From Cydia pomonella (lineage: Eukaryota; Arthropoda; Insecta; Lepidoptera; Tortricidae), in contig NC_084703.1 of NCBI RefSeq assembly GCF_033807575.1, forward strand, positions 3,720,001 to 3,784,000: a stretch of DNA of 64,000 nucleotides, read 5' to 3'. Both the position numbers and the translations under genes were made by a program. Shown piece by piece: positions 51,392 through 62,635 of this stretch; position 1 is the stretch's first letter, and each line of letters begins with the position of its first letter. Below the pieces are notes generated by a model. It was not told where the DNA came from. It ran no database searches and worked only from the letters and a program-made list of their open reading frames with translations.

Positions 51392-51858
51392 TGCAAGTTG
51401 CAGAACATTCTCAAAATCTCCAAAATTTCATGAAACTTTCATAAGAAACTTCTAAAGTTCCCGTTCAGATTAGGGATTACTCGAAGTTCTTAACTGTTGA
51501 CTGTTTAATTTAACATTTACGTCACTCATTGGCGTCTATTTTAAATGTCATAGAAATCGAAACTAAGAAGACGAAGACGCCAATGACTGACATATTGAAT
51601 GTTAAATGAAACAGTCGTTAACAGTTAGAGCCACTAGCGTCTTTTGAGCATCGGCATCTAGTCAGCGCTATGGAAAATGGCGTCGCTGCGCAGTTGCGCC
51701 GACGTTGCGTCGAGCAGCCGCCATAGAGTTGACCAGACGCCGACGCTCGAGAGCCGCTAGTGTGGGGTGGCCCTTAAGAACACTGAAGAATAATCTCTAA
51801 TCTAAACGGGAATTTTCTAAGTGGAAATTTTGGATATTATGAGAAATGAAAACTTGCA
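51392..51858. mobile_element. three palindromes nested or stacked
   Basis: The outer element has ends tgcaagtt / aacttgca with arms cccgttcagattagggatta and taatctctaatctaaacggg. Inside it are a foldback at 51490-51627 (aactgttgactgttt / aaacagtcgttaacagtt, tggcgtct / agacgcca) and another at 51628-51775 (agccactagcg, gcatcggcatctagtca against its partner tggtc...gccgacgc, ccgctagtg). Confidence 0.75.
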
Positions 51859-52080
51859 TGATGATACTCTTCAATGGCAATGAATTTAGCCTCACTAACC
51901 TTACATTATGTGAATTAATACAAACTTTTCGTCCAATTTCCTTATCGCTCCATAAGACTCCAACGTACCTAAAATAATGAAATCATGATTAAAAATAAGT
52001 TACAGCGATGAAAAATATCTGCAACATCTTACGTAATAAAGGAATAGCGCCAAATATGTCACCCACTAGGATTTTTAACT
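51859..52080. other. unassigned spacer
   Basis: AT-rich, nothing recognised. Confidence 0.35.
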
Positions 52081-52083
52081 TTA

Positions 52084-52214
52084 GGCCGGCGCCCCACTGC
52101 TGCGCACGCTATGTACACGACCCACGTTCCTATACGAAATATCGTGGGCTTGCCCACGGTTCGTATTAAAACGTGGGCCGTGGATGTAGCGTGCGCAGCA
52201 GTGAGGCGCCGGCC
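52084..52214. mobile_element. PIF/Harbinger-like MITE (GGCCGGCGCC ends)
   Basis: TTA at 52081-52083 and 52215-52217. Ends ggccggcgccccactgctgc and gcagtgaggcgccggcc. Inner arms gcgcacgcta / tagcgtgcgc. Confidence 0.88.
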
Positions 52215-52337
52215 TTATAGCAGTGATAGGATAGGGTTAAACTGCAAAATCACCGTAACTGTCCATTTCCAAGTCGATTAATGCACTTGAACACAGAGTG
52301 GCCCAGTAACATCGTTACACTAGGGACGTCGTTATTT

Positions 52338-52415
52338 CGTTACGGACTATACAGACATTATTGCGTTACGTACTATACGGACAGTATTGTGTTACGTAGT
52401 GTGTCCTTGAGAGGA
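52338..52415 (+). repeat. 26-base tandem repeat, two units plus a third start
   Basis: cgttacggactatacagaca, cgttacgtactatacggaca and tgttacgtagtgtg start at 52338, 52364 and 52390. Confidence 0.7.
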
Positions 52416-53799
52416 TACGGGAGCTGTTTAAATATTTTAGATGAATATATCCGTTTCGCTAACGGATGCGGCTCCAAAAACTAGTGCGATAAGGACAGCG
52501 CTAGGTTAGGCGAAAAATCCTGCGTAAAAATCTCAGAAAACGATTTTTGTACTCGACTGTTTACTCCAAAACTTAGCTGACCAATCGCGCGCGTGATGCG
52601 AACTAATCAACCAATCGCGTTGTGGCGTTAGCACGATTGGTTCGAATTTGCGTGCGTGACACCGCTATACTGGCCCCATTCTTATTATCCGTAAGGCCCG
52701 TCCTTAGATATATATGTCAATGGCTAGAACGCTACGAGTACATACTATAGGCAGGTAATAAAATTGTGCTCCAACAGTTGTTATATATGAAAACTATATC
52801 ACAACCTCATTCAAGCAAATGTTAAAATATAAAAACAACCGCGACATTCGGAAGTGATTCTTAAAATACACTTTATTCGTAAAAGCCGCATCAAACAAAT
52901 GAGCATGCCTGTATACTGAAAATGGTATTTCCATTAAAACTTATAACGTAGCAATACCCAAATTACTGGAATTCGCCAAATATCCATCAAGCGCTCCACG
53001 AATTAAATATATTTTAAATGTCTCTTTTATTCCATGTTTGAACGAGTAGAATTCATCTAGTCAAAAAGCTGTGTAATTTTAAAAATATTCAGTTGAAAAT
53101 ACGTCCAGTGGCAAATTTCTGATTTCTGAATTTGGTTAAATAAATAAATTATAAAAAGAAGATAAATGCGGATTAAATGTTTTGAAAATTACCATCGTTA
53201 ATGTCCACCTTCGAAATTAAATCATAACTTACGCTTTACAAAGAAAGGCCTTTGGTACGACACGCCTCAATAACATAATACGCACGCTGCTCTGCTGGCC
53301 AGCGATCTACTATCACTAATCAATCTGCAACACTCACGAAACTCAAACACCCCTCGCGTCTCCCCCGCACTTCGCGTTTGTAAATTATTTCAATTTGAAA
53401 TCGGAAATCTGCCGCGGGGTTACACAATAAACGAACACAAAAAAGTAATACGTTAATAAAACAATTTATTTGCATTTTTGAATTGTTTCTAATAACTAAA
53501 AAAGTGGCCGAAAAGCCAGCGAAATCAACGAACGGAAAAAAAATATTTTCCTTTTGTTACAAATTGATTCATTGGATTGAAAAGAGTAAAATTAATAACT
53601 ATAATTTAAATTGGTTAATTGTACGAAAAACGAATAGCGGTTTCGATCCCCGGTCCACCGAAATTGGTGGTTCCATTTCCGACATGGTAGTATAAAATTA
53701 CTACTTGTTGTGACAATGTTTTCCTCGCCCCCCTATAACAGAAGGGTGAAATATAATACTCTGTTAGTTGAACGAGTGAGCATGTTCACTGGACTGTGT
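52416..53799. other. unassigned spacer
   Basis: Mostly AT-rich, with no exon, bounded repeat or RNA gene recognised. A small GC-rich pair (ccaatcgcg words) lies near 52580-52640. Confidence 0.35.
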
Positions 53800-53935
53800 C
53801 TTAGGGCGCAGACTGGACGCAAGCGGCGCGACGAGCGGCAAATCAAGGTCATTCAATAATTGCGTTAGACAGAATGTACGAACGGCCTTGATTTGATGTT
53901 CTATCCGCGGTCTTAGAGCGCAAGCAGAGTGGACG
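53800..53935. mobile_element. degraded GGACTGGACGC foldback
   Basis: cagactggacgcaagcggcg and ggcaaatcaaggtcattcaa on the left, gtacgaacggccttgatttg on the right. A fuller copy is at 54655. Confidence 0.6.
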
Positions 53936-54654
53936 CGAGAGCAGTGGCAACCAGCGGGGCGTCCATGCTAAATTATTCGCTCCGTGCATGACTGTGACGC
54001 CGCCCTAGTCCACACAATACAAGATTTTCACAGTGTCACCGTCAGATTAAGAAAATGCATACAAACAGTTATCAAATTAAGTATTAGGACAATTATAGTT
54101 CACAATCTACTTACAATGTTTTAGCCCAATAACCAACCCACCACTCTCATGCCTCTAGAAAGGGGGAGAGTAAGATGACATCTGATGGGATAGCAAGACA
54201 TCAGGCATATCTTAATCTGACGCGCTTGAGTAGGTAATTACAAAAATCCCCTCTTGGGCTCCCCCTCCATAGTGGGTGTGGGACATATTGCTAAATTGAC
54301 AATTGTGAGCTGTCAAATAGTATGAAGATATATGGGACCATGAAAGTTCATAACACCACGTGCGTTGGTATTGCTTGTATTTCCCCCACCACCAACTTCG
54401 CATATAGCCAAACCATCTCGCGTCGAATGATAGTACCTCCCTATGACAGTTCTGTCAAGTATCTTTTGGGCTGGGCTTAAATTAAAAAAATATTAAAGTA
54501 ATGTTTTTACTATTAAATTACTACATTCAAAAAATGAGCTTAATTCCAAGAAAACACGTGACAGCTATTCCATATAAAAATGAACTGTAATAGAGACCAT
54601 CAACTCGACGCCACGCTGCGCGCGCCGCTACACGCTCCGCTGGGCACTCGTTAC
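53936..54654. other. unassigned spacer
   Basis: No gene or bounded repeat recognised. Confidence 0.35.
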
Positions 54655-54812
54655 TGAGGCCGTACACTTGACCACGAACTGGACGCAAACGGCAAGCGGC
54701 GCGGCGAGCGGCAAATCAAGGTCGTTCATACATTTGGCCGAGCGGAATGTATGACTGGTCTTAATTTCCCGCTCACCGCGCCGCTCGCGTCCAGTCCCCC
54801 GGCCTTAGCCTA
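54655..54812. mobile_element. GGACTGGACGC foldback, fuller copy
   Basis: The left arm aactggacgcaaacggcaag, gcgagcggcaaatcaaggtc pairs with gtcttaatttcccgctcacc and gctcgcgtccagtcccccgg on the right. Confidence 0.72.
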
Positions 54813-55024
54813 TTGAGCTTCAAACGCGTAACATTTCATGAACGAACTCAGTTTTTCTATTGTTACCGTATACGAGTGTTTTATTTCAAGTTGTTATTCT
54901 ATTTCAGTACACGGCGGAAATTTCAACTTAAAACATAATTACGTAAGGTTCAAATTTCTTCACTTATATATCTCCAGTTATCATTATCAACTTCTTCCCG
55001 TCGTGTACGGATTTGTTCAGTTCA

Positions 55025-55215
55025 GTACCCCTAGTGTAAATTTGATCGACATCATAACGTGACGAACGCGTTTGCGTTAAGTCTCATGTTGTATAGGATT
55101 TTGAGTTTCCAAAACGTCCCGCTTGGCGCGCTCTTTCTAAATCTAATACAAAATGAGAATAAACGCAAACGCGTACGTCACGTTTCGAAATCGAATTTAT
55201 TTACACTAGGGGTAC
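55025..55215. mobile_element. GTAC foldback element, complete
   Basis: 191 bases from gtacccctagtgtaaat to atttacactaggggtac, the same length as 42858-43048 and in the opposite orientation by its centre (aaacgtcccgcttggcgcgc). Confidence 0.88.
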
Positions 55216-55557
55216 AGTTAGAAAATAATTGTGGAATTTGATTTTCCGGAATCCAGAATATGCCGTTCAGTAGAATTTTATCTACTTATAACTTTTTTTC
55301 ATATAATCGATTATCGGGGACTCACGGTCTACTCCAGCAGTTCTACTTTAATCAATGCCGTCACGGAACCCTACCACGTATATTGCTTGCTATTAAGCCG
55401 CGTATGAGAAATCCGAACGTTACCGGTCATCGTTCGGCGTTAGGCTAATGTAGGCAAACCGCACCCCCGGCCGCACCTACGCGGACATTATAGCTTTATC
55501 CAATAAGCTATGAAAACTTCGCACTTAGTTATTAAGGCCCCCTGGATTCAAATTCTT
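55216..55557. other. unassigned spacer
   Basis: No gene recognised. Confidence 0.35.
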
Positions 55558-55668
55558 AAAATAAATAAATATTATAGGGACATTTTTACACAAATTGACT
55601 AAGTCCCACAGTAAGCTCAATAAGGCTTGTGTTGAGGGTACTTAGACAACGATATATATAATATATAA
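55558..55668 (-). mobile_element. SINE family A, 3' end only, reversed
   Basis: aatattatagggacattttt, ttgactaagtcccacagtaa and gaggtacttagacaacgat-type sequence. No head. Confidence 0.75.
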
Positions 55669-55709
55669 TTTTTTAAGTTATGGTTAGTTTACACATATAT
55701 TAATATTAC

Positions 55710-56149
55710 TTAAGAGGCTGTCAATACCTAAAGCGCGCACACTGTCTATTTGTATCGGAGTAAATGAGATAGCACTGTCGCATGTTACTGGGCCTGGGAA
55801 AGGGAATAATAAGAAAAATATTTAAATAAAAAAAATGGATTATTAGTGTAATATTTAACTCGACCACGGTTTAGATATAAATGTTTTGTAATTGTGATTT
55901 TAATTGCAGACCCATAAGTCAAAACAATAAAGACGTAAAACCGTTTAATTGTGATTTTAAGACCAATCTTTGCAATTATTCTCTATCGAGCCGATTTCGT
56001 TCAATCGTGTATCGAGTACAACCGCGGTCTTTGAAATATAATTAATATGAACATATATTTTTCTTACTTGACTAAAACAAATAGTCTTTCTTAAAAAACT
56101 GTTTAAGTAACATCAATTTCAAGGACATTGGGTGTTGACAGCCTCTTAA
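55710..56149 (+). mobile_element. TTAA-flanked MITE, family I, copy 3
   Basis: TTAA at 55710-55713 and 56146-56149, with ends AGAGGCTGTCAA / TTGACAGCCTCT, 440 bases. Confidence 0.92.
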
Positions 56150-56194
56150 TGAAAATTCCACAGATAGCGATTACCTACGCTTGGAATAAAATCA

Positions 56195-56313
56195 GAACAT
56201 ATACATGTCAAGTCAAACAGCGGCGGTATCACTTGGCATGTCATGCGTCCCTTTCGCACTTACATACTTACGTGACAGCCATGATGACATATGATAAAAA
56301 GCCGACCATCTTA
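56195..56313. repeat. half of the GGCTAAGATGGTCGGC foldback
   Basis: ggtatcacttggcatgtcat, gtgacagccatgatgacata and gataaaaagccgaccatctt resemble the insertion at 44608-44728. The Harbinger-like MITE begins at its end. Confidence 0.55.
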
Positions 56314-56482
56314 GGCAGTGTCTTACGTGAGCGATAACTAGCGAACGCAAAGCGGCGCGGCGCGGGTGAATTCAATCCTTTGACACCTATCTACGAGGGC
56401 GATCTCCGAATGCCACTAGGCCGCCGCGCCGCGCCGCGCGCCGCGTCGCATTCGCGAGTCATCGCTCACGTAAGCCGCTGCG
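56314..56482. mobile_element. PIF/Harbinger-like MITE with TTA duplication
   Basis: TTA at 56311-56313 and 56483-56485. Ends ggcagtgtcttacgtgagcg and cgctcacgtaagccgctgcg. Same family as 10822-10988. Confidence 0.9.
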
Positions 56483-56705
56483 TTAGCCCTACAGGGAAAG
56501 TTAAATATAGTTCGTGTCATCCAGCAGATTCGTCAAATCTAACCTTTAATAACACGACAATACGTGTCAAGGCACGCGTCTTCGTGAATGACACGATCTA
56601 TAAAATGTAAAACAAAAAAACAAACGAAGGGTCATAGCTAAGGTTAAATTTACTATACCTACATCAAACCGCCTAATAATACTGTCTATACTTAATGTTA
56701 ATCTA

Positions 56706-56748
56706 GAGAGGCAAATGGGGACCACGGTCGTCCACTATCCTCCGGGCG
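56706..56748. repeat. fragment of TTAA family III end
   Basis: gaggcaaatggggaccacgg and tcgtccactatcctcc resemble the right terminal part of the family III elements without a clear TTAA. Confidence 0.5.
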
Positions 56749-56841
56749 TCCCGCGGGTGTCGTTCCGGGGTAAAAGGTTTTATATGTAACATGTCGGACG
56801 TCCACGATGTACCTCTATTAACTTAGGTCGAGGTGAAAGTG

Positions 56842-57197
56842 TAAATCCCGTCCTAGTTTCTTCTTCCTCGCGTTGTCCCGGCATTTTGCCACGGCTCATG
56901 GGAGCCTGGGGTCCGCTTGACAACTAATCCGAAGATTTGGCGTAGGCACTAGTTTTTACGAAAGCGACTGCCATCTGACCTTCCAACCCAGAGGGTAAAC
57001 TAGGCCTTGTTGGGATTAGTCCGGTTTCCTCACGATGTTTTCCTTCACCGAAAAGCGACTGGTAAATATCGAATGATATTTCGTACATAAGTTCCGAAAA
57101 ACTCATTGGTACGAGCCGGGGTTTGAACCCGCGACCTCCGGATTGGAAGTCGCACGCTCTTACCGCTAGGCCACCAGTGCTTAAATCCCGTCCTAGT
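56842..57197 (-). mobile_element. SINE family B, complete, with 16-base target duplication
   Basis: Body 56858-57181 in reverse. taaatcccgtcctagt is present at 56842-56857 and 57182-57197. The tRNA-like head is at the high-coordinate end (ggcctagcggtaagagcgtg on the minus strand). Confidence 0.93.
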
Positions 57198-58004
57198 ACG
57201 TTATAATAAAGTAGTTTTTTATATGATATTTTTTTATTTTTTTTTTATTATGGCAACAAACAGTCATTACATCAAAAGATACAATAAATGGACTACGGAG
57301 AAGACAAAGAGTGCCAAAACATTTTACATTGGGACCGTGCGAAGTGCACGGTGGGGGTAAGTAAAGCGATCCCAGCGCATAAGGTGGTAAAAATTAGAAC
57401 TGCGGATAGCGTCTTTAACATTTCGTACAAGTTATATGGCTCGAGGTGAAATTATAATTTACGATTACTCCTGAAATATTCATTTAAATTGTATGGTGTA
57501 AGGGACCATTGTAATCTGTATGAAATGCTTAATATAACTTACGTATTTAATTTGATAATTATCAATACGGTATCCGTATAAATAGGTAGGTACTAAAGAC
57601 CTTAGCTCCTAAAGTATTGATCGTAGAGTAAAAATAAACAAAACCAAATTTGTAGGGAATTTTATACTTAATCTTTTGTCATAAATAATAATAATGCTAT
57701 TTGTACAGGTATTCAAGATATGAGCAAAAATCTGAAAAAGGTACCTTCAACCCCCCACCCCCTCTCCTACACCCTCAGCACAACCACCACACTCGAGGAC
57801 TTTTAGTATGTTTATCTGGAGACCACAAGGTATAAGTATACCAATTTCCCCTGATTGCCCATAATCGGGTTAATTTTCTTAAGTTATCAGTAGTTTTTAG
57901 CTATGGAGTAATGTTGTAAGATGTAGTGTATTGACGTTTTCCCCTAGATTTGCGGATGCTAGGTTGCGTGGCAGTCTTGCACAAAGCGTATAACCTAGTT
58001 TAAA
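57198..58004. other. unassigned spacer
   Basis: A T run near 57230 and a C-rich stretch near 57755. No gene recognised. Confidence 0.35.
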
Positions 58005-58270
58005 TAAATAAATAAAAAATAAAAAATACAGGACATTATTACACAAATTGACTAAGTCCCACAGTAAGCTCAATAAGGCTTGTGTTGAGGGTATTTAGAC
58101 AACGATATATATAATATATAAATACTTAAATACATAGAAAACACCCATGACTCGGGAACAAATATCCATGCTCATCACACGAATAAATGCCCTTACCAGG
58201 ATTTGAACCCGGGACCATCAGCTTCGTAGGCAGGGTCACTACCCACTAGGCCAAACCGGTCGTCAAAAGT
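58005..58270 (-). mobile_element. SINE family A, complete, reversed
   Basis: A-rich end at 58005, body, B box in reverse (ggatttgaacc) and head to gaccggtttggcc-type sequence read on the minus strand. Confidence 0.85.
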
Positions 58271-58809
58271 TTCCATGCAATGAGTAAAAATTCAAAAAAA
58301 TAGTAACTGTTATTATCGTTCCAGGTACACATACAGAGATACAGTGTATCGGATGGAAACAGTTCACTATGACAGCATGCAACAGTGCATACATTTTTAC
58401 ATTGCCGACTTGTTTTCAATGGCCGGCAGTTAGCGTACGTTTTGAGACTCGTTACACGACGCGGTTTTTGTCGTGTGGTGTGTTGCGACGAGGCCTAGTC
58501 AGGATAACAGCCGTTGATAGTAAACGTCAATATAAACTTAAACAATGTATTGAGACGTGATTATTCGTAGTGTAAAGCACTGTATTTACCTCAGTAAATC
58601 ATACGATACTCGTATAACTGATATAATGTATTTCCAACGGTTCATCAACACAAGCATCTAGCGGTACGACCGCTCTGCTCGCAGTCTGACAGCGACTGAC
58701 ACCAACTGTCAGTGACGTCACTATGACGTAAGTGCTCGAGCAATGTAACAGGCAGAAACAGGAATCATAATCCTGAGTTAATACTTAAAACTATAAAAAA
58801 TAGAACTAA
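58271..58809. other. unassigned spacer
   Basis: No gene or bounded repeat recognised. Confidence 0.35.
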
Positions 58810-58945
58810 GTGTTGATAGCCTAGCGTTAAGAGCGTGCGATTTTTAATTCAGATGTTTCTAGTTCACACCCCGGCTCGTACCAATGAGTTTTTCGGAGCG
58901 CATGTACTTATGTCATCTGATTTTTACCAGTCGCCTCTACGTGTT
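58810..58945 (+). mobile_element. SINE family B, head fragment
   Basis: tagcctagcgttaagagcgt, ccccggctcgtaccaatgag and tgatttttaccagtcgc, diverged from 17386. Body missing. Confidence 0.7.
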
Positions 58946-58994
58946 GTTCTATATCTCTACGCAAGCCTATCAAAAGACCGGGATTTCAATACAA

Positions 58995-59362
58995 GGAGAT
59001 AGAAATAATAATAAATATTAAAGGACATTATTACACAAATTGACTAAGTCCCACATTAAGCTCAATAAGGCTTGTGTTCTGGGTACTTAGACAACGATAT
59101 ATATAATCTATAAATATTTATACACACTTAAATACATAGAAGGCACCCTTGACTCGGGAACAAATATCCGTGCTCATATGCAAGAATAAATGCTTCATAG
59201 GCAGAGTAATTCATAATTATTGTCAAAAGCACTACAACACTCTCAATATTCCCCGACACATCCGAAGATAGACCCGGATATAAATTTGATTTAATCTGTA
59301 CAAAACGCGAAAGTTTTAAATGTAAAGGGTAGGTTACATTTTAAACTAGGCCAGACAGGTCG
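58995..59362 (-). mobile_element. SINE family A, reversed, interrupted near its head
   Basis: Body 58995-59215, then a foreign 125 bases, then the head remnant ctaggccagacaggtcgtga at 59343-59362. The foreign part (ctctcaatattccccgacac, tccgaagatagacccggata) is the reverse of 61853-61950. Confidence 0.72.
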
Positions 59363-59671
59363 TGAAAAAAAAAATATCACAGGGACCATCATTCGACGCG
59401 AGAGGTGTAGTAACGCAATCGTGTCGTCCCCGCGCCGTATAAACGCCACCTCCACAACCCGAGCCGCGGCATTCCTGAGTCTTACGTCACCCAACCGCCA
59501 AACCGATACGGTCGAGATTGCCGTGACAGCGCCGGCCGGTAAAACAATACGTTCGATTCGAAATCAACGTTCCGATTTTAAAATATAGCCGTTTTAAAGT
59601 GTCATAGGTTCAGAGAGCGGAGTTTTTGTAAAATCGAACCGCTTTTTAGATATATCTGTCAAGCCATTTCT
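59363..59671. other. unassigned GC-richer stretch
   Basis: A minus-strand frame (RLRNAAARVVEVAFIRRGDD then TIALLHLSRRMMVP) is protein-like in composition, and one phrase also occurs at 48236. I do not recognise it. It could be a retrotransposon or gene fragment. Confidence 0.3.
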
Positions 59672-59763
59672 GTCAGTAGAAAAAAGCGGCAAATTTAAAC
59701 AATGTAGGCTCGAAGGGTTATCGTCCTATATAAAATTTGAATTTTGCGCCTTTTTCAACTGAC
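59672..59763. mobile_element. small foldback GTCAGTAGAAAAA, copy 2
   Basis: gtcagtagaaaaaagcggca and tttgcgcctttttcaactgac ends pair imperfectly (last word shown one base long of the arm). Relative of 6523-6614. Confidence 0.6.
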
Positions 59764-60005
59764 AAAGTTGTTCGACCAGCTATAAGTATACGGTTGCGAA
59801 AAATCTTGAGTATTTTCTCCAGGGCCTTCAGCAATTCGAATAACACGAAGATAGGTTTAAAACGCGCTTTAAAAATGTGTAACAATTAATGCACAAAAGC
59901 TAAAAATATGAAAATTGCTTCTAAAAATGCTTCAAAAAATTATTATTGAGGGAACCCAGCGATTATTTTTTATTTTGCATTACAATTTTTTTTAAACGTA
60001 AAAAG

Positions 60006-60194
60006 AGCGTACCTGGGTCGCCTAGCAGGAGGACGTCCTATCGGACGCCCTAGGTATCGCTGGAGCGACATGGTAGAGGCGGATCTGCGCGAGCTTCGAG
60101 TCGACAATTGGTCGCACAGGACCGAGAAAAGTGGCGCTGTCTTGTGTCGGAGGCCAAGTCTCATTTTGGGTCGCTGAGCCAACGGAGTCAGTAA
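60006..60194 (+). pseudogene. non-LTR retrotransposon ORF2 C-terminus, frameshifted
   Basis: The plus frame reads AYLGRLAGGRPIGRPRYRWS, then DMVEADLRELRVDNW. A one-base frame change follows, and QDREKWRCLVSEAKSHFGSL leads to a TAA at 60192-60194. GRPRYRW..D...DL ... DR..WR.LV.EAK.HFG is the familiar end of an arthropod retrotransposon polymerase (from memory). It is 5'-truncated and frameshifted. Confidence 0.85.
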
Positions 60195-60224
60195 GTACAA
60201 TTTTTTTTAAATGAAAAAATAAAG

Positions 60225-60390
60225 CGAAACCTAGAATATACTATGCTGTAGCGATTGAAATCAAAATCAAAGTGATTTATTGTTAAGATTTAGTTAGTGC
60301 AAACGTTTTCTCCCGAAATGGAATTTCATAGAAAAAGTAACGTTATTTCGCTAGGATCGCAAAGTTATTTTTCCCTATTAAAGCGTTACT
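60225..60390 (+). repeat. block shared with 47995-48150
   Basis: aaagcgaaacctagaatata, gatttattgttaagatttag and cccgaaatggaatttcatag. It begins about 30 bases after the retrotransposon stop codon above, so it may be that element's 3' untranslated region. Confidence 0.65.
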
Positions 60391-60502
60391 TAAGTTGTGT
60401 ATAAGTCACGTCTATTCTAACCGCCACTTTCCTGATGAAATGTATTGTGGTTTGACATGAACCGTCAATTTTGTGACGATTGCTAACCGACAGTTAATGG
60501 TA

Positions 60503-60637
60503 CAGTCGCCATCAGATATATCAAAGCGGCCGAGATGCTTGAAAATATCTGAACACGCACTCTAACGCCTTGACAATAGAGGCGTGTTCAGCTATTTGTG
60601 AGCACGTTGGACGCTCCAATATATCTGATGGCGACTG
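60503..60637. mobile_element. TA MITE (CAGTCGCCATC family), copy 3
   Basis: TA at 60501-60502 and 60638-60639. Ends cagtcgccatcagatatatc and aatatatctgatggcgactg. Confidence 0.9.
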
Positions 60638-60639
60638 TA

Positions 60640-61602
60640 AATAGACTGTACGCCCTTTGTGTCGAATGCTAGTACGTATGCCAGTTCCTTCAATTGTCTT
60701 TTACGTGGGCTTAATTTGAAGTAAAATAATTAAATAAATATGTTTTACTTCAAATTAGGTCCAGAAATACTACGTATCCGGTGCGATGAGTGAAGATGAT
60801 ATGCAAAGGAATTTCATACTTACACACCTAGGCCAGAAAGGCAACCTACTTTTGTTTTAAACGTCAAATTGTGACACAACGTCTTGCAATTCAACCATCA
60901 AATAGTAATACAGTCGTAATTTGTTTTAAACTGTGTAAACCTACGAATGAAACAAATTTACTTTTTTTTCCATAGCAAGTTTGACAAAAGCACTATACAA
61001 ATCTCGGCGAGAAACGGGGTTGCCGGCCGCGTATCCCTATCCGGTCTATATCTACTTAGCCTGGAACCCTTCGTTTCCCGGCCTCTATAGTAATGTACTA
61101 TTACCATGTTTTCGATACTTAAACGTTTCATTTTTAAATAAATATATGTGCTTAACTAAAACAAAAAAGATAGCAATTACGCTCCAGATATTCCTTGTCA
61201 CGTATTTTTAACCTTCTTTGTGCCTAAAATCTAAATAAAACTCTATATAGTAACTATTAAGGGAAAAGATGGATAACAATATATATTTACCGCTCCAGGA
61301 CTGTCCATTAGATTGTTGGCCGAGGCACGAAAGATATCAATTACGCTCCAGATATTTACGAGTCACGCATGGCGCCCAGATCGATTTCGTTCCGATTATC
61401 TGACGTCTAGTTGTCACAACTTATGCCTCTTGGGATTTGGGATGTAAGTAATAGACATTTTGCTGGCCTTGTTTTTACTTCCTGTACTCCTTGTTAGATA
61501 AAAGGACCTCAGGTTTCGGTATCATTAGATTTTTTTTCTTATGTAGAAATTAATGATCCTGCTTTTAGCGATATTAGGTTTTTTAAATGTTATATAACAT
61601 TT
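60640..61602. other. spacer with a direct duplication
   Basis: gata(g/t)caattacgctccagat recurs at 61169 and 61333 with about 40 bases of similarity. No gene. The frame at 60981-61211 is unsupported. Confidence 0.45.
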
Positions 61603-61853
61603 GACGACCGGTCTGGCCTAGTGGGTAGTGACCCTGCCTATGAAGCCGATGGTCCTTGGTTCGATTCCGGTAAGGGCAGTTATTTGTGTGATGAGCACAG
61701 ATATTTGTTCTTGAGTCATGGGTGTTTTCTATGTATTTAAATATTTGTTACATATATCGTTGTCTGAGTACCCACAACACAAGCCTTCTTCATCTTATCG
61801 TGGGACTTGAACAGTCTGCTATAACAATGTGCTATAATATTTATTTATTTAAA
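61603..61853 (+). mobile_element. SINE family A, complete
   Basis: tgacgaccggtctggcctag head, B box GGTTCGATTCC (closest to the canonical box of all copies) and body to (TTTA)n. Confidence 0.88.
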
Positions 61854-61950
61854 ACTTTCGCGTTTTGAGCACTTTAAATCAAATTTATAACCGGATCTAT
61901 CTTCGGACGTGTCGCGGGATATTGAGTGTTGTGTGTCGGGCTATTGACAA
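61853..61950. repeat. block shared, reversed, with 59215-59312
   Basis: aactttcgcgttttgagcac, accggatctatcttcggacg and gggatattgagtgttgtgtg. It abuts the SINE on its 3' side. Confidence 0.65.
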
Positions 61951-62281
61951 TAATTAACATGTGTGGTGGGTGGTTTGAAAATGTGATGTCTACCCCAAAC
62001 TTTTTCATAGACTTTTCATCGGGTAGTTACACAAATCTCTTTTGACATTTTGCTGGGACCATTACCAAAAAAACCTGTGATGGAACGTCGGTAAATAAAG
62101 GTAATAAAATAAATTCGTTATAAATGTGATTTAATATGTATTTTAAATATTGATGTAGTAATTTTTACGGCACTTTACACGAATGTTTTAAAATAGGTCC
62201 TCCATATTGTATGAACTCATTTCCAACATTATAATTAACAAAACTTTTTTTACAGGTTTACTAGATCTAATACGAACATTT
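61951..62281. other. unassigned spacer
   Basis: Nothing recognised. Confidence 0.35.
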
Positions 62282-62526
62282 TTTTTTATACTACGTCGGT
62301 GGCAATCAAGCATACGGCCCGCCTGATGGTAAACAGTTTCCGCAGCCTATGTACGCCTGCAACTCCAGAGGAGTTACATGCGCGTTGCCGACCCTAACCC
62401 CCTCCCCCCTCGTTGAGCTCTGGCAACCTTTCTCACCGGCAGGAACACAACACTATGAGTAGGGTCTAGTGTTATTTGGCTGCGGTTTTCTGTAAGGTGG
62501 AGGTACTTCCCCAGTTGGGCTCTGAA
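62282..62526 (+). repeat. interspersed repeat C, forward member of an inverted pair
   Basis: actacgtcggtggcaatcaa through cttccccagttgggctctg. Truncated at the 3' side relative to 12429-12757. Confidence 0.85.
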
Positions 62527-62635
62527 CATTACGAACGCATGATCAAATGCGTTCATAATAATGACCTACATCATGTTCAACAGCTGAACTTGAACAAATG
62601 ACCCTACCTACTTCCGATTTTTTTTTATCCTACAC

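Noticed and set aside
59291..59494. Protein-like minus-strand frame
   Set aside because: I could not match it to any family, and it runs into SINE sequence. Left as unassigned rather than called a gene.
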